Shown here piece by piece: positions 37,008 to 48,758 of a stretch of 64,000 nt of DNA. The position numbers were made by a program, and so were the translations under genes. The notes under the pieces were generated by a model that searched no databases, was not told the DNA's origin, and saw only the letters and a list, made by a program, of their open reading frames with translations. The DNA lies in NCBI GenBank assembly GCA_014529385.2, contig CM043964.1, forward strand, positions 135,092,420 through 135,156,419. Reading direction: 5' to 3'. Source of the stretch: Adiantum capillus-veneris. Its lineage: Eukaryota; Streptophyta; Polypodiopsida; Polypodiales; Pteridaceae. Within the stretch, counting starts at the first letter, position 1. Each line of letters begins with the position of its first letter.

Positions 37008-37363
37008 ATTGGTACTAGAGCAGGTTGCTTCCTCTCAGGCATAGTCATGAGTGTCGCCAGCATCTAGTGCCTACTCACTTTCTCCAATTTGTGTGAGCTT
37101 TGGTGAGCGTCAAAAGATTGACAAATACTTAGGGAGAGATCGTAGAGATTGGTCTACTCAGAATTTTGATTCGGGCTCATTTCGGCCTCCGTTTCCACTA
37201 CAAGCACATGCATTTTTGTCCTTTTGTGTAGAATTTTTGTCAATGCTATTTTTTGCATAACATGTCCTTATAATCTTCTTTGGGTTGTGCTAAATAGCAC
37301 GTGCTAGTCCCACTTTGTTTCTCCTCTTTTCGGATAGTTTTCACATCAGGTGCAGGCATTGCC

Positions 37364-38818
37364 ATGGCTAACAACAACACAGAGGTGTTCAAGATGTTTG
37401 CTACTGAGGATAAACTGGACAGGTACAATTACCCAATGTGGGCTTACATGATTCAACATGTTCTTGTGTCAAAGGGAATTTGGAATGTAGTGTAGGGCAT
37501 TTGATGTACGTCATGATTTTATGGATGTATGCACTATTGAGGATGTTGCAGGTTTTGGTAGCAAGATTGTTGCTGCTGAAGCTGTTTTGCCTACGATTGA
37601 GTAGGCTTGTTGGGATGTTAGGTATACACAAGCTCATGCATTGATTGCATTATCTATGAAGAGCACTATTACTCCTCACATTCACTTAGCTAAATCAACT
37701 AAATAGGCCTGGGCTATTCTAGTTGGTCTTTATGCAAGTCACAATGATGCTAAAATTGCATTACTACGTAAAGAGTTGGAGTCAAAGATTATGCATGAGG
37801 AAGATGACATGGACACTTTCCTTGCTAGTATCAAGGATAGTAATGAGAAACTCATTTTTGGTGGCGAAGTCATTTCAGACAGTTCCCTTGTGCAACTGTT
37901 CTTGATGTTAGGTATACACAAGCTCATGCATTGTGTAACTGTTCTTGATGTTAGGTATACACAAGCTAAGAGTTGCACAACATCATGCATTCTTGATGTT
38001 GTGCAACTGTTCTTGATGTTAGGTATACACAAGCTCATGCATTGATTGCATTATCTATGAAGAGCACTATTACTCCTCACATTCACTTAGCTAAATCAAC
38101 TAAATAGGCCTGGGCTATTCTAGTTGGTCTTTATGCAAGTCACAATGATGCTAAAATTGCATTACTACGTAAAGAGTTGGAGTCAAAGATTATGCATGAG
38201 GAAGATGACATGGACACTTTCCTTGCTAGTATCAAGGATAGTAATGAGAAACTCATTTTTGGTGGCGAAGTCATTTCAGACAGTTCCCTTGTGCAACTGT
38301 TCTTGATGCATTGCCAAATTCCTGTCAGACTTTTGCTAGTACTTGAAGACTTATGACCCAAGGAAGTCCTGATGTTGTCAAGTTTGATGCATGATGCACA
38401 TTGTTGTCGCATGAGTCACTTTCAAGAAAAAACAAGGCTAAACAACGTTTAATTGAACATGCTTTTATTGACGCTCAAAAAGGTGATAACAGCAATGTAG
38501 CCGCTTCTCATGGTTCTTCAGCAAGTGGCAAATCACATGTTCCTAATGCTTCTTTTGGAAATACCTCATCTGGCAATTCTGGTGAAAAGGGAAAAAAGAA
38601 GATGCATTGCCATTATTGCAAATCTAATGATTACTTGATCAAACAGTGTCCTAAATTGAAGGCAAAAGAGGCCAAGAAGAAAGAGGCAAGTTCTACTACA
38701 AGTGCAACTTTTGTAGAATCTTCTGTGAAAGGAGATTGTGATGCTGATGTAGATGAAAAGAGTGGGCATTTAGTGCAGAGTGCACTTATGATCCTTTTGT
38801 CCATGATGCATGTATGTT
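37364..38818 (+). pseudogene. Copia gag, copy B, with 401-bp spaced duplication
   Basis: Begins MANNNTEVFKMFATEDKLD at about 37364, then meets TAG near 37493. The block from about 37614 to 37906, which encodes ALLRKELESKIMHEEDDMDT, is repeated 401 bp downstream at 38015-38308. About 108 bp of shorter repeats and a fold-back lie between the two. The CCHC knuckle CHYCKSNDYLIKQC is retained near 38608-38650. The frame ends at TAG 38818. Confidence 0.88.
37971..38008. repeat. 15-bp perfect inverted repeat at duplication junction
   Basis: Arm AGTTGCACAACATCA (37971-37985), loop TGCATTCT, and the exact reverse-complement arm at 37994-38008. It lies between the two copies of the gag duplication. 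Confidence 0.95.
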
Positions 38819-39121
38819 AGTTGCTACATGTGTGGTACTTTGATAATGGTGCATGGTGACTTGTTTACCTCTCTTAAGGCTGTCCCTCATGGGAATACAT
38901 CCACTTGTGCCAACAATGCCTCTTATCTGGTCCAAAGAGTCAGAAAGATTGTGTTGACTATTGCGAATGGCAGGTCTTTCACACTTGTTTATGCACTTTA
39001 TGTACATGGGATCAAGAAGAATCTTTTATCTATATCTGCACTTGCTAGACTTGGTCTTGTTGTGAAAAATGTGGATGACAGATGAACACTTCATGGCCTC
39101 AATTTTGCTGATGAAATTGTT

Positions 39122-39521
39122 GTCTCTCTGAGCTGCTGCCAAATGTCCGGGGGAGCGTTTTCTGTGTGCAGACTCTTAGCTAGCTTTTGGAGGGGTCAAC
39201 TATGCCTTGTCTATTGGGGTTTGAGTACAAAATAAACCTATGCTCGTGCAAAACGCCTCTTAGATACCCTTTCCTGCTCTTTTCTGCCACCGTTACGTGA
39301 ACCACCCAAGAAGGTGAGGGCAAGCCCCTCCAAGCAAGGCAACCATCGGCTCATGTGATCATCAGGAGAATTGTGTGACTATTAGCTCGCGTCAATCCTT
39401 GACCATCAGGTTGCATGACCGTGAGGAGTCACAGAGAATGCCAAGCATACTTGGGACCTCCCTAGAAGAGCGTATAGCCAGTTGATGCAAAAAAGATGAG
39501 ACACACACACAGACACACACA

Positions 39522-39562
<41 letters not shown>

Positions 39563-41210
39563 CAAAATGTAGCGCACTGCACTCACCAGCGCATTTGAAG
39601 CTAATAATGCAAAGAAAGTCTGGTGGCATAAATATTAGCACACAATGAAATTGTCTAAGCTTGTGGATGAACATGGCTTGTTGTTGTGGTAATTGCGACG
39701 AATGAGTCCTTCCTAGCAGATCCAGTGGGTATTCTATTTATTGTAGGCTTGTACAAAGCAAGCAGTGATGCTGACTCCTGAGGCAAGCGCAAGTGCAGGT
39801 GGAATGGAAAAAGGGAGTGCGACAAATGAGTCCTTCCTAGCATATTCAGGGGGTATCGTAGGCATTGAAGCTGAGGCAGGCGCAATGGAAAAAGGGAGGG
39901 GGGACTTCTCAGAATTCATTCGAAGGACAACGCAAGCTTGTTCAGCGCCCACTGTCTATATTGACCCAAGTTGGTGCAGGTGTTGAGCTTTGTTCCTTTG
40001 CCATACAAGAGCAACCTCAGCATCAAAGAGCAGTCTTGCAATCATGACTATATTCTAAAAGATGACAATTCGTATAGAAAGCTCATAAAAAATACTCCAA
40101 ATTTGGTGGCATCGATGTTGGTTTTCTTGAGTAGGTGATCGTACTGGAGAGACGACCATCTCCTTTGCCCTTCCCTTTTGAAAATATTCCCACACTTGTT
40201 GTCCCTTCCCTTGTGGCTCATGTATTATGCTGCCTCTTTATACATCCTTCTTCCTAGCACATGCAGTTGGGCCTTGCAACTATAAGTACATTTTGAGCCC
40301 CATGTCTTTGTTTTTCCCTTGTTGTACATGTTTCCAACTTACTATGTACACAATGCACATCCTTCTTTGTAGTATAGGCTTTTGAGCCTTGCAACCATAA
40401 GTGCATTCTGAGAGATGATATCCCGGATATGAAGGTCTTTCAAAAGTACACCTCACTTGGTATGCATTGCCATGCAAGACTTTTTTTTCATCAATAGGTG
40501 ATTGCAGTGTGGCGAGACCATGGCGCTTCCATAGCTCCACGTCTGCCATTGCATATGCGGAGATATTATGTGGTGCTCCTGAGTCCCAAGTGCAGTAGTA
40601 GGATGGGCAAAGCATAAACCTTCTTCTGTATAAAATTTAAGAACATAAGCATAAAATCTGTAAGAGGTGAATTTGAAGATACAATTAAGCTATTTAATGT
40701 TGACATGCATGTAATGTACTACCTTTTGATCTAATAATAGCTTGAGCCAAGCCCCCCAAGACGGTGGTGGCAACCCAGTGAAACTAGTTACGTGCATTAT
40801 AGCAACAAAGCAGCAGGCACTTTGAAGCAAGTGCCCTTTGTCTTGCTCCTTGTCTACTCTCACAGATGGATCAGTGTTGAGGGGTGACACTGATGTGGTA
40901 CGATTTGTACTTATGAAATCAGCTAGGAGCCTTTACTCTGCACACTGCCTCACATGCTGAAGGCACCATCAAAAGGCCGAACATAAGCCTGCTGCTTATC
41001 CTACCCCTCTAGCAAGTAGCACATCAATTGTAACTATAGTGTTGAGGGGTCAACCAACAACATTAGGAAAGAAATTAGTGGCTAATCTATAGGGATTAGA
41101 ATTCTCTAATTAGTGGCCACACTTTACCATCTCACAGTCAGACTCATTTTGGGAGGACACATCATTTTCAAACACTTCACCAATACTGCAAGGGGGCTTC
41201 CATTTCTTGC

Positions 41211-41214
<4 letters not shown>
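39122..41214. other. Unassigned region with interleaved duplications
   Basis: Interleaved duplications are present, for example GCGAC(G/A)AATGAGTCCTTCCTAGCA at 39696 and 39818, and GCCTTGCAAC(T/C)ATAAGT at about 40273 and 40388. A minus-strand frame at 40615-40280 begins MLCPSYYCTWDSGAPHNIS and looks protein-like, but I do not recognise it. An AC/GA tract lies at 39499-39560. Confidence 0.45.

Positions 41215-41287
<73 letters not shown>
41215..41287. repeat. (GA)36 microsatellite
   Basis: Uninterrupted GA run. Confidence 0.95.
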
Positions 41288-41291
<4 letters not shown>

Positions 41292-41753
41292 CAAAGTACA
41301 AAGCAGCAAGAGAGACAGATGATCGCCCTCGCCAAGCTTGAAGAGAGAGAGGAGAGAGAGCGCTAATTGGAGCGGGCTTGCAGGTGGGTAGGTGAAGCTT
41401 AATGGAAAGGAGTCACTATGATGGTGAATGAGCAATCGTGTGGACAAGTATGGCCATTTGAAATTTTTGGGCTAGGCTAGGCTAGGCATAGAGCACTTAA
41501 CTCATGAGATCCTGCTCACTCGCATGAAGTAGAGAAATGCCAACACATGTAAACAAGTGACAAAATCACGAGGCCTGCCCATTGGAAGAAGGCAATGAAG
41601 TAGAAAGGTTGAAATTAATTCGTACATGCCAAAAATGGGATTTCATTAAAAAAGAGAGTTACAAGAGTTCTGTGAAGAAGGGTCAAAGCTCCAAAACTAT
41701 TTTTCTCTATGTACACCATGGGGTGGGTAGGGATGGAGGATCATCTGTTTTTT

Positions 41754-41768
41754 CCCCCCCCCGGGGGG

Positions 41769-41817
<49 letters not shown>
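41754..41817. repeat. C9-G8-A-G46 homopolymer tract
   Basis: Nine C are followed by eight G, one A and forty-six G. It lies 36 bp beyond the last stop of the Helentron-like endonuclease frame. Such a run could form G-quadruplexes, but its length may also be a sequencing or assembly artefact. Confidence 0.85.
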
Positions 41818-41818
<1 letters not shown>

Positions 41819-41852
41819 TGACAAGGGGGTTGAGGACCGTTCTAGGTGGTGT

Positions 41853-42785
41853 TTATTTCGGGAGGAGTATGTATATTGAGGAGTGATCATACCAGAAGCA
41901 AAATCTTGTCCCGCTCACGAAGTTCGGTCTTGAGTTCTTCACCCAAATATGGTCAAGGATTCAATTGTAGATAGTTGTCATTTCTTGAATTGTTTGGGTA
42001 TAGTTGTTTTCGTGGAGAAAGGCATGTAGTTTTTTGTATTGGCTATTGTCGTGGTCAATGTGGACGTTGAAGTCGCCTATGATAATGCTCACAATGTTGC
42101 TATCAATGGTCTCCACGAGGTTTCTCAATTGTGAAAGCAGTGATTGTATTGATGCCTTAGGTGATTTGTAGGCATTCACTATATGGATGATGATGTTGAT
42201 GGGTAGGGAGAAGAATGCTTGTATTATCTCAATGCCCAGTGATGAAAAGAAAGATTCATTGTGCACCTTGATGGAAGTTTTGTGATACATTGATAGACCA
42301 TATCCATTGTGATGATGTATGTGTTCAAAGTTTGGTTCAATGAGGTTTCTTTCATATATTTTTTTTGTTTCTTGCAAGCAAAGAATTGTTGATGAGGTGA
42401 AGTTGAGATCATTTTTTAGGTAGTTGATGCGTTTTTGGATGGAGACGACATTCAATGATTGAATTATGTAATGGGTATCTTCTACTAGACTCAATTGTAC
42501 ATTTGAGTGCTCCCATCTTGCAGTTGTTCGGAGACGGTCAAGCTCCTTGAGCACTGCAAGGTCAGTTCGAATGTGTGTATTAAATAGCGGGCTCAAAATG
42601 TGCACGTTGGCAGGGTCCTTGATACGCGATAATGCGGTGTAGACCAAACCGTGGGCTCGTATGCTAGTAGGGTTGAAAGCCAGGGAAGTCATGGTTAGAC
42701 CTTGTGATTTGTGGATTGTACGTGCATTGGCAGATTGAATTGGTAGCTGCTTCCTAGAGACTATGTTGAGTTGATTTCTTCCTAC
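41853..42785 (-). pseudogene. Pif1 helicase C-terminus fused to EEP endonuclease
   Basis: The frame begins at the Copia insertion with VGRNQLNIVSRKQLPIQS, then helicase motif VI ARTIHKSQGLT and LVYTALSRIKDPANV. The EEP domain follows with LNVVSIQKRINYL, ILCLQETKKIYE and SIIIGDFNVHIDHD. A TGA at 41961 interrupts it. Beyond the TGA the same frame continues with LDHIWVKN and WYDHSSIYILLPK, matching the DH motifs that end EEP nucleases, and stops at TAA 41853. EEP enzymes of mobile elements nick DNA, and the Pif1 helicase unwinds it during rolling-circle transposition. The single stop and the Copia insertion make this copy inactive. Confidence 0.85.
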
Positions 42786-43012
42786 TGTTGGAATTAGGGT
42801 TGCAAAGAGACACACACAGCTTGGAGAATAAAAAAGAAGCTCAAGGCACACAATAGAAAGTATATTATTTAGTGTGCAATGGAAAGATAGATAGCCCTAG
42901 AGTGATGGGCGTATATACAATGCTCGAGGGAAAAAACCTCCTAAAGAGGGAAAATTTGTCATGTCGGTCCTAGTGTGTTCATACACATCACTACCACATG
43001 TATATGGTAACA
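42786..43012 (-). repeat. 3' LTR of Copia copy C
   Basis: A 227-bp LTR, TGTTACCATATACATG to CCTAATTCCAACA on the minus strand. Confidence 0.92.
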
Positions 43013-46000
43013 AATCACCCCTGGAGTGATGCAGTGAACGAGAGCTGGCACATGAGTAAAGGGAAGTGCCATGCCCTGAGGACATGATCAGTCCACAAAG
43101 CGAAGTAAGCCCAAAGCTTCAAGCTTCTCATGAGACAATGCCTTTGTGAAAAGATTTGCAAGGTTGTCCTGTATTGGCACATAAGCCAAGATGATCTCTC
43201 CTGTTGAGATCCTCTCCCTGACATAGTGGTAATGCACGTCAATGTGCTTTGTGCGAGCATGAAAAATTGGGTTCCTCGCAACTGCCTATGCGCTCTGACT
43301 GTCAATGTAGATAGTGTTGGCAGTGTCCTGTCCAACACCCAAATCAACCATAAGGCGTCTGAGCCATACACACTCAATCGTAGCTGTGAAGACTGCCCTG
43401 TACTCAGCCTCACAACTTGAAGTTGCCACAATAGGTTGCTTCTTGCTCAACCATGATATACATGAACTGCTAAGCATGAAACAAAAACCACTTGTGGACA
43501 CTTGTGTGTGTCAAAACAACCAGCCCAATCTGAGTCCGAAAAAGCATGTAAGTCTGGCGGCAATGATCCCCCCTTGGGATAAAACAAGCCAAGATGTAAA
43601 GTGCCACTAAGGTAGCGAAAAATCCTCTTGACAGCCTGCCAATGCTTAGACCCTGGGCTATGCATAAATCTGCTGACCTGTGAGACTGCAAACTGAACAT
43701 CTGGCCTCGTGTTGCACACATAAATGAGGCATCCAATAGTAGTTTGGTAAAGAGTGACATCAGCAGGATTGCCAGCATCATGTAGACTCAACTTCAAACC
43801 TGTTTCCATGGGAGTGGCAATAGGTTTGCAATCCTCAAGTCCAAACTTACATAGCAATGTCTCTATGTAACTTTTTTGACACAAGGCAATACCACCATCA
43901 CACTGCTTAAACTGTATACCCAAGTAATGATGCAACAGGCCCAAATCTTTCATCTTGAAAGTAGCATTCAAATCAGCCTTAAATTCAGCAATATGTCTCT
44001 CATTTGCTCCAGTGATCAGCAAATCATCGACATAAAGAACCACAATGAGAAGTACATCACCCTCACGCTTTACACACAATGTGCTTCCTGTTGCACTGTT
44101 ACCAAAGCCTCGTTTAACCAAATGAGTGTCAGCTTTCTCATACCAAGCACGAGGAGATTGCGTCAACCCATACAAAGCCTTCTTACATCTGCACACTTTG
44201 TCCTCTTGTCCTTTTATGACAAAACCGCGATGCTGCGTTACATGAACTTCCTCAAATATGTCACCATTCAAGAAAGCAGTAACAATGTCTCATTGATGTA
44301 CATCCCAACCAAAATGAGCTGCCAATGCACATAGAAAATGCACAGTAGTCACATGACAAGTGGGAGCAAAAGTCTCTTCATAATCTATGCCTTTTTGTTG
44401 TGCATAACCCTTTGCAACAAGTTGAGCCTTATGGCAATCGATCTCACCATCCGGCTTGCGTTTCAACTTGTAAACCCACTTCGTACCAATGGCCTTTTTT
44501 CCAGGAGGCAAATCACATAAAGTCCATGTGTCATTTTCTATAAGTGCATCATATTCTGATTGCATGACAGCCATCCAATTTTTTGAATTTTGTGCTTCAT
44601 CAAAAGATAGAGGCTCCTCAACATCATGTAAGCTAGACACATCCAAATCATAACAATCTGATGCATAAGATGCATGGCGAGAGCCTGAACGGGTACGATA
44701 GACAAAGGTGCATCCAATTTGTTGTCACGCAAAGTGTGCACCAGCCATTTTGGCATACCTCTAGCCTGCTCATTTTCAGCCCTTTCCTCATCAAGTACAT
44801 CATGTACATCTGCATTCAATAATAGGCTGATCTGTAACATTTTGAGAAACCCCCATAGGCTGTACATTTGCCTCATTGGAAATTACATTCGTATTTCCAC
44901 CACTGAAAAGAGGCAACAAAGTGTCATAAATGTCCTGTGAGCTTACATTACTGTCTCTAGTACATGACAGCAAGGGCCGAACAGAATCTTCCATAAACAC
45001 TACATCCCGTGAAACTAGAATACGCTTTGTTTGCGGATGATATAACCTATAACCTTTGCTTTCAACACTATAACCAACAAAAATACATTTGACAGCCTTA
45101 TCATCCAATTTTATGCGCTGTGTTTGTGGCACCAAAGCATATGCCAAACAGCCAAAAACACGCATGTGCTCAATAGAAGGCTTTCTATCATGCCATGCTT
45201 CATATGGAGTAATAGACTGCAAAGCTTTCGTAGGACACCTGTTAAGTACATAAGTGGCACACATGATAGCCTCAAGCAAAAAGAATGTGGCAAAGCTTGA
45301 CTTTTGACCATACATCGTGCCATTTCTGTCAGTGACCTATTTTTCCTCTCAGCAATACCATTTTGCTGAGGTGTATAAGGCACTGTACATTGGTGTTTTA
45401 TCCCACGACTAGCCAGAAATGCATTGAATTCATGAGACATATACTCCCCCCTCAATAGGGTGCCCATAGTACATTTTCATCCATAGCCAGAAATTGTTTG
45501 AAGCGCATAAAACTTTGGACTTCGCTTTAAGCAGTAATACCCATGCATGCCTGGAGTAATCATCAATAAAAGTCATGAAGTAAAGGTAATTGCCCAAGGA
45601 CGGAGTTTGCATGGGCCCACAAACATCACTATGCACAAGCTGTAACCTGCATGTGGCCCGAATTAAACCATCCTTTGGAAACTTAGAACGCTGCATCTTA
45701 CCCAAAACACAGCCTTCACAAACACCTTTGACAGGTGCTTCAAGAGGCGGCAAAGAAGCAACCATATCAGATTTCTGCAAACACAGCAAACTGGCAAAAT
45801 TCAAATGACCAAAACGTGCATGCCAAAGTTTTGCATCTGAAATAGCCCTTGAATCTGCAACAGCATTTGCAAAATTTTTTCCACACTTGTCATACAAAGT
45901 GAGCTTATAAAGCCCATGGCACAAAAGGCCAGATGCAACAATTTCATCACCAAAACTGAGATCATAAATTGTACATCTGTCATCCACAAATTTGACTACA

Positions 46001-46305
46001 AGTCCAAGTCTAGCAAGTGCAGATACAGACAAGAGATTCTTCTTGATCCCAGGTACATAAAGTGCATCAACAAGTGTGAAGGAGCTGCCATTTGCAGTAG
46101 TAAGCACAATCTTTCCAACTCCCTGAACCGGATAAGAGGCATTGTTGGCACAAGTGACTGAATTCCCATGAGGGACAGACTCGAGAGAGGTAAACAATTC
46201 ACGATGTGAGGTAATGTGCTTTGTAGCACCATTGTCGAAATACCACACACGTGAATCTGCAGCAATTGGCAAGCATGCATCATGGACAGCAGGATTGTAA
46301 GTGCA
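43013..46305 (-). pseudogene. Copia pol, copy C
   Basis: Domains in order are as follows. The protease motif VWYFDNGATKHI is at about 46240 (DNG, where copy A has DSG). The pre-integrase zinc region is LWHARFGHLNF...CEGCVLGKM. The integrase has HSDVCGPMQTPSLGNYLYFM and YTPQQNGIAERKNRSLTEM, but its central RSDRGGEY block is shortened to LLRGEY near 45450. The reverse transcriptase has KWVYKLKRKPDGE, TAFLNGDIFEEV and LYVDDLLITG at about 44030. RNase H has SSCEAEYRAV and HARTKHIDVHYHYVRERIST. Stops occur near 44290 and 43301, with frame changes near 45430, 45315, 44720 and 43480. Confidence 0.9.
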
Positions 46306-47340
46306 CTATGCACTAAAAGCCCATTCTGCATCAATATCAGCAACACAGTCTCCTTTCACAGAAGACTCAACAATGGCTGCACTTGTAGTGGAACCAGCAT
46401 TTGCAATGGAACCACCCTCTTTCTTCTTAGCCTCTTTGGCCTTCAACTTAGGACACGACTTTATCAAGTGATCATTAGCTTTACAATAATGGCAACGCAT
46501 CTTCTTTTTGCCCTTATCACCAGAATTTCCAAAAAAATTGCTGCCAGCAGAAGCACTAGGAACAGAAGTTTTGCCACTCTCAGCAAAACCATAAGAAGTG
46601 GCCGCATTGCTGTTACCACCCTTTCTTTGAGAAGCAATAAAAGCATGTTCAACTGCACGCTGCCTAGTTCTTTTTTTTTTGGAAAGTGACTCTTGTAATA
46701 GCAATGTGCATAATGCATCAAACTTGGCAACTTCAGGATTTCCTTGAGTCATTAGTCTCCAAGTACTAGCAAAAGTCTCGTAGGAATCTGGTAAGGCATC
46801 AAGAACAGTCTGCACAAGGGAACTGTTTGAAATGACTTCACCTACAGAAATAAGTTGCTCATTGATATCCTTGAAACCAGCAAAGAAAGTGTCCATATCA
46901 TCTTCCTCATGCATAATCTTTGACTCCAGCTCTTTACACAGCAAAGCAATTTTAGCCTCATTGCGGCTTGCATAAAGACCTGCTAGAATATCCCAAGCTT
47001 GTTTTGCAAATTTTGCTGAACGAATGTGAGGAACAACGGTGCGCTTCACAGATAATGCAATCAATGCATGATCTTGCGCATCCTTTACATCCCAACAATC
47101 TTGTTCTGCCGTAGGCAAAACAACTCTAATAGCAGCAATCCTTGCAGCAAGACCTGCAACTTCCTCAACATCGCCTACATCCTCAGAACTAGGACATACA
47201 TCAATGCCTTGCACAATGTTCAAGACGCCCTTTGACACAAGAACATGTTGCATCATATAAGCCCATATAGGGTAGTTATCCCCATCCAACCTGTCCTCAG
47301 TAGCAAACATCTTGAACACATCTGTGTTGTTGTCAGCCAT
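46306..47340 (-). pseudogene. Copia gag, copy C (nearly intact)
   Basis: It starts MADNNTDVFKMFATEDRLDG and stays open for 344 codons to a TAG at 46306. There copy A has GAG within a read-through to pol (AFSAECTYDP). It holds the UBN2-type gag domain and a CCHC zinc knuckle, CHYCKANDHLIKSC. In plant Copia elements gag and pol are normally one frame, so this stop separates them. Compared with this copy, copy A lacks about 135 bp and copy B has a duplicated block. Confidence 0.9.
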
Positions 47341-47595
47341 GGTAAATGCTGCACCTGATGTGAAAACTACCCGAAAATAGGAGAAACGGAGTGGGAACAA
47401 CAATTGCTATATAGCACAAACCATAGAAGACTATGAGGCACCTGTTATGCAGAAAACGACACTGACAAAAATTTTGCACAAAATGACGAAATAGCCTGTG
47501 CAATACTGCCTGTAGTGGAAACGGAGGCTGAAATGAGCCCAAATCAAAAATCTGAGTAGGCCGAGCTTTGGGCTTACTCAGATATGGGTTCCTAC

Positions 47596-48740
47596 TTGGA
47601 ACTTTTTTGTTGTCTCGAATGCATTCCAAAAATCTGAGCTGACCGAGCAAATTTGTCTCGAATATGGGTGTCCAATGTGGCTCAAAGTGATTTTTGAGCA
47701 GATGTTGATTTTGAGATCTTTGTTTGTTTCCAATTTTTCTATCGAAGATAGCTATCCATGCAACATGGGAATGTTTGATGGTTTCTATAGCTTTGAGAAT
47801 TCCATCACCTCCATTCACAAGGCCATCAGAAATGTTAATATTCCCAGAGCACATTTCAACCATCATCCCTGGATTTAGTTCGAGAACCCCAACAAGTCCT
47901 GCAGTTGTGAGTTGTTTGGAATAAGAAGGTTCCTTGAGGCTGACTTGTGTGGTTTGTCACATGTCCTTTAATGTGTTGGTGAATAAAAGATGGAGAGTCT
48001 CCACGATGTCGAAGCTCTTATTTATGTGTGTGGAGTTCATCAACGACAAGTCTTGCTCAGTTTGTTTCGCAACTCTCACTCGGTTCAAGATCTCTATGAA
48101 TGCTGTGTCCAATTGGCACATGGGTATTTGAAGCTCGCAACACCTTATGTGAGAATTCCAAAATGAAGGGGCTAGAATATCAAGTGTGTTTTTAGGATCA
48201 TTAAATATCCAACGATCAAGCACAGGGCTTGCTTGACAAAAGTCTCCGTAAAAAATTACATCTAGTCCTCCAAATGGTTGAGTGTGATTATGCTTGAGTG
48301 CTCGAAGGCGTGTATCTATTATATGAAGCAATCTATTGCCAATCAAGGATGCCTCATCAAAAACAACCATCTTGAGATTTATGTACATTTGTGATAGATT
48401 GCTCAAGGTCTCATTTGAGAGATCTATGTTGTCGTTGAGCATCAATGGAAGCCGCAAGGCTGAGTGAATGGTGGTGCCACCAAAATTATAAGCTACCTTG
48501 CCTGTGTAAGCCATTAGAAGTGTTTTTGGGAGGTTAATGTCACTTGCAATCAATGTGTTATAGTTTCACACCAAACCTTGGACAATGGCGCGTATTGTGA
48601 AAGTCTTCCCAGTGCCAGCACCACCTGTAACGAAAAGGTGGATAGGGATGTTTGAGTTCACCCTTTTCTTTGTCATGATATCATCATAAATTGTCTTTGT
48701 TCTGTGTTTAAGCTCATGACAAGTGTATGGTAATCGTCAT
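47596..48740 (-). pseudogene. Pif1-type helicase core of the Helentron-like element
   Basis: Walker A reads LFVTGGAGTGKTFTIRAIVQ (48602-48650). TLIASDINLPKTLLMAYTGK, TTIHSALRLPL and the Walker B MVVFDEASLIGNRLL follow, then GGLDVIFYGDFCQASPV and FWNSHIRCCELQ. Towards the Copia insertion come NPGMMVEMCSGNINISDG and LVNGGDGILKAIETI, then FLECIRDNKKVP. A TGA at 48566-48568 follows the Walker A block. A second TGA follows LLFTNTLKDM near 47957. The reading frame must shift near the insertion to join VGRNQLNIV on the far side. Confidence 0.88.
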
Positions 48741-48758
48741 TTGGGATTCCAAGAAGTT

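Larger units (their letters stand above)
36781..39121 (+). mobile_element. Ty1/Copia copy B, 3'-truncated
   Basis: A 5' LTR (36781-37007, first bases changed to TATTACC) is followed by an altered primer site, gag, and the start of pol. Shared sequence ends at about 39121 in the GAG-pre-integrase region, just after GATGAAATTGTTG. The integrase, reverse transcriptase, RNase H and 3' LTR are missing. Gag contains stops and a complex internal duplication. Confidence 0.9.
42786..47590 (-). mobile_element. Ty1/Copia copy C, lacking its 5' LTR
   Basis: This is the most complete copy: gag and full-length pol followed by a 3' LTR at 43012-42786. A polypurine stretch CCAGGGGTGATT abuts the LTR. No 5' LTR or primer site is found; homology to copy A stops in the leader about 250 bp before gag. 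CCTAC (TTCCTAC if extended) flanks both ends at 42781-42785 and 47591-47595, consistent with a target-site duplication. Removing the insert joins the two helicase halves of the host element. Confidence 0.9.

Noticed and set aside
40280-40615. 111-residue minus-strand frame starting MLCPSYYCTWDSG
   Set aside because: Protein-like in places, but without a recognised motif, splice partners or homologous block in the window. Left unassigned.
41582-41821. 79-residue frame ending in poly-glycine
   Set aside because: The glycine run is only the poly-G tract and nothing upstream resembles a known protein.
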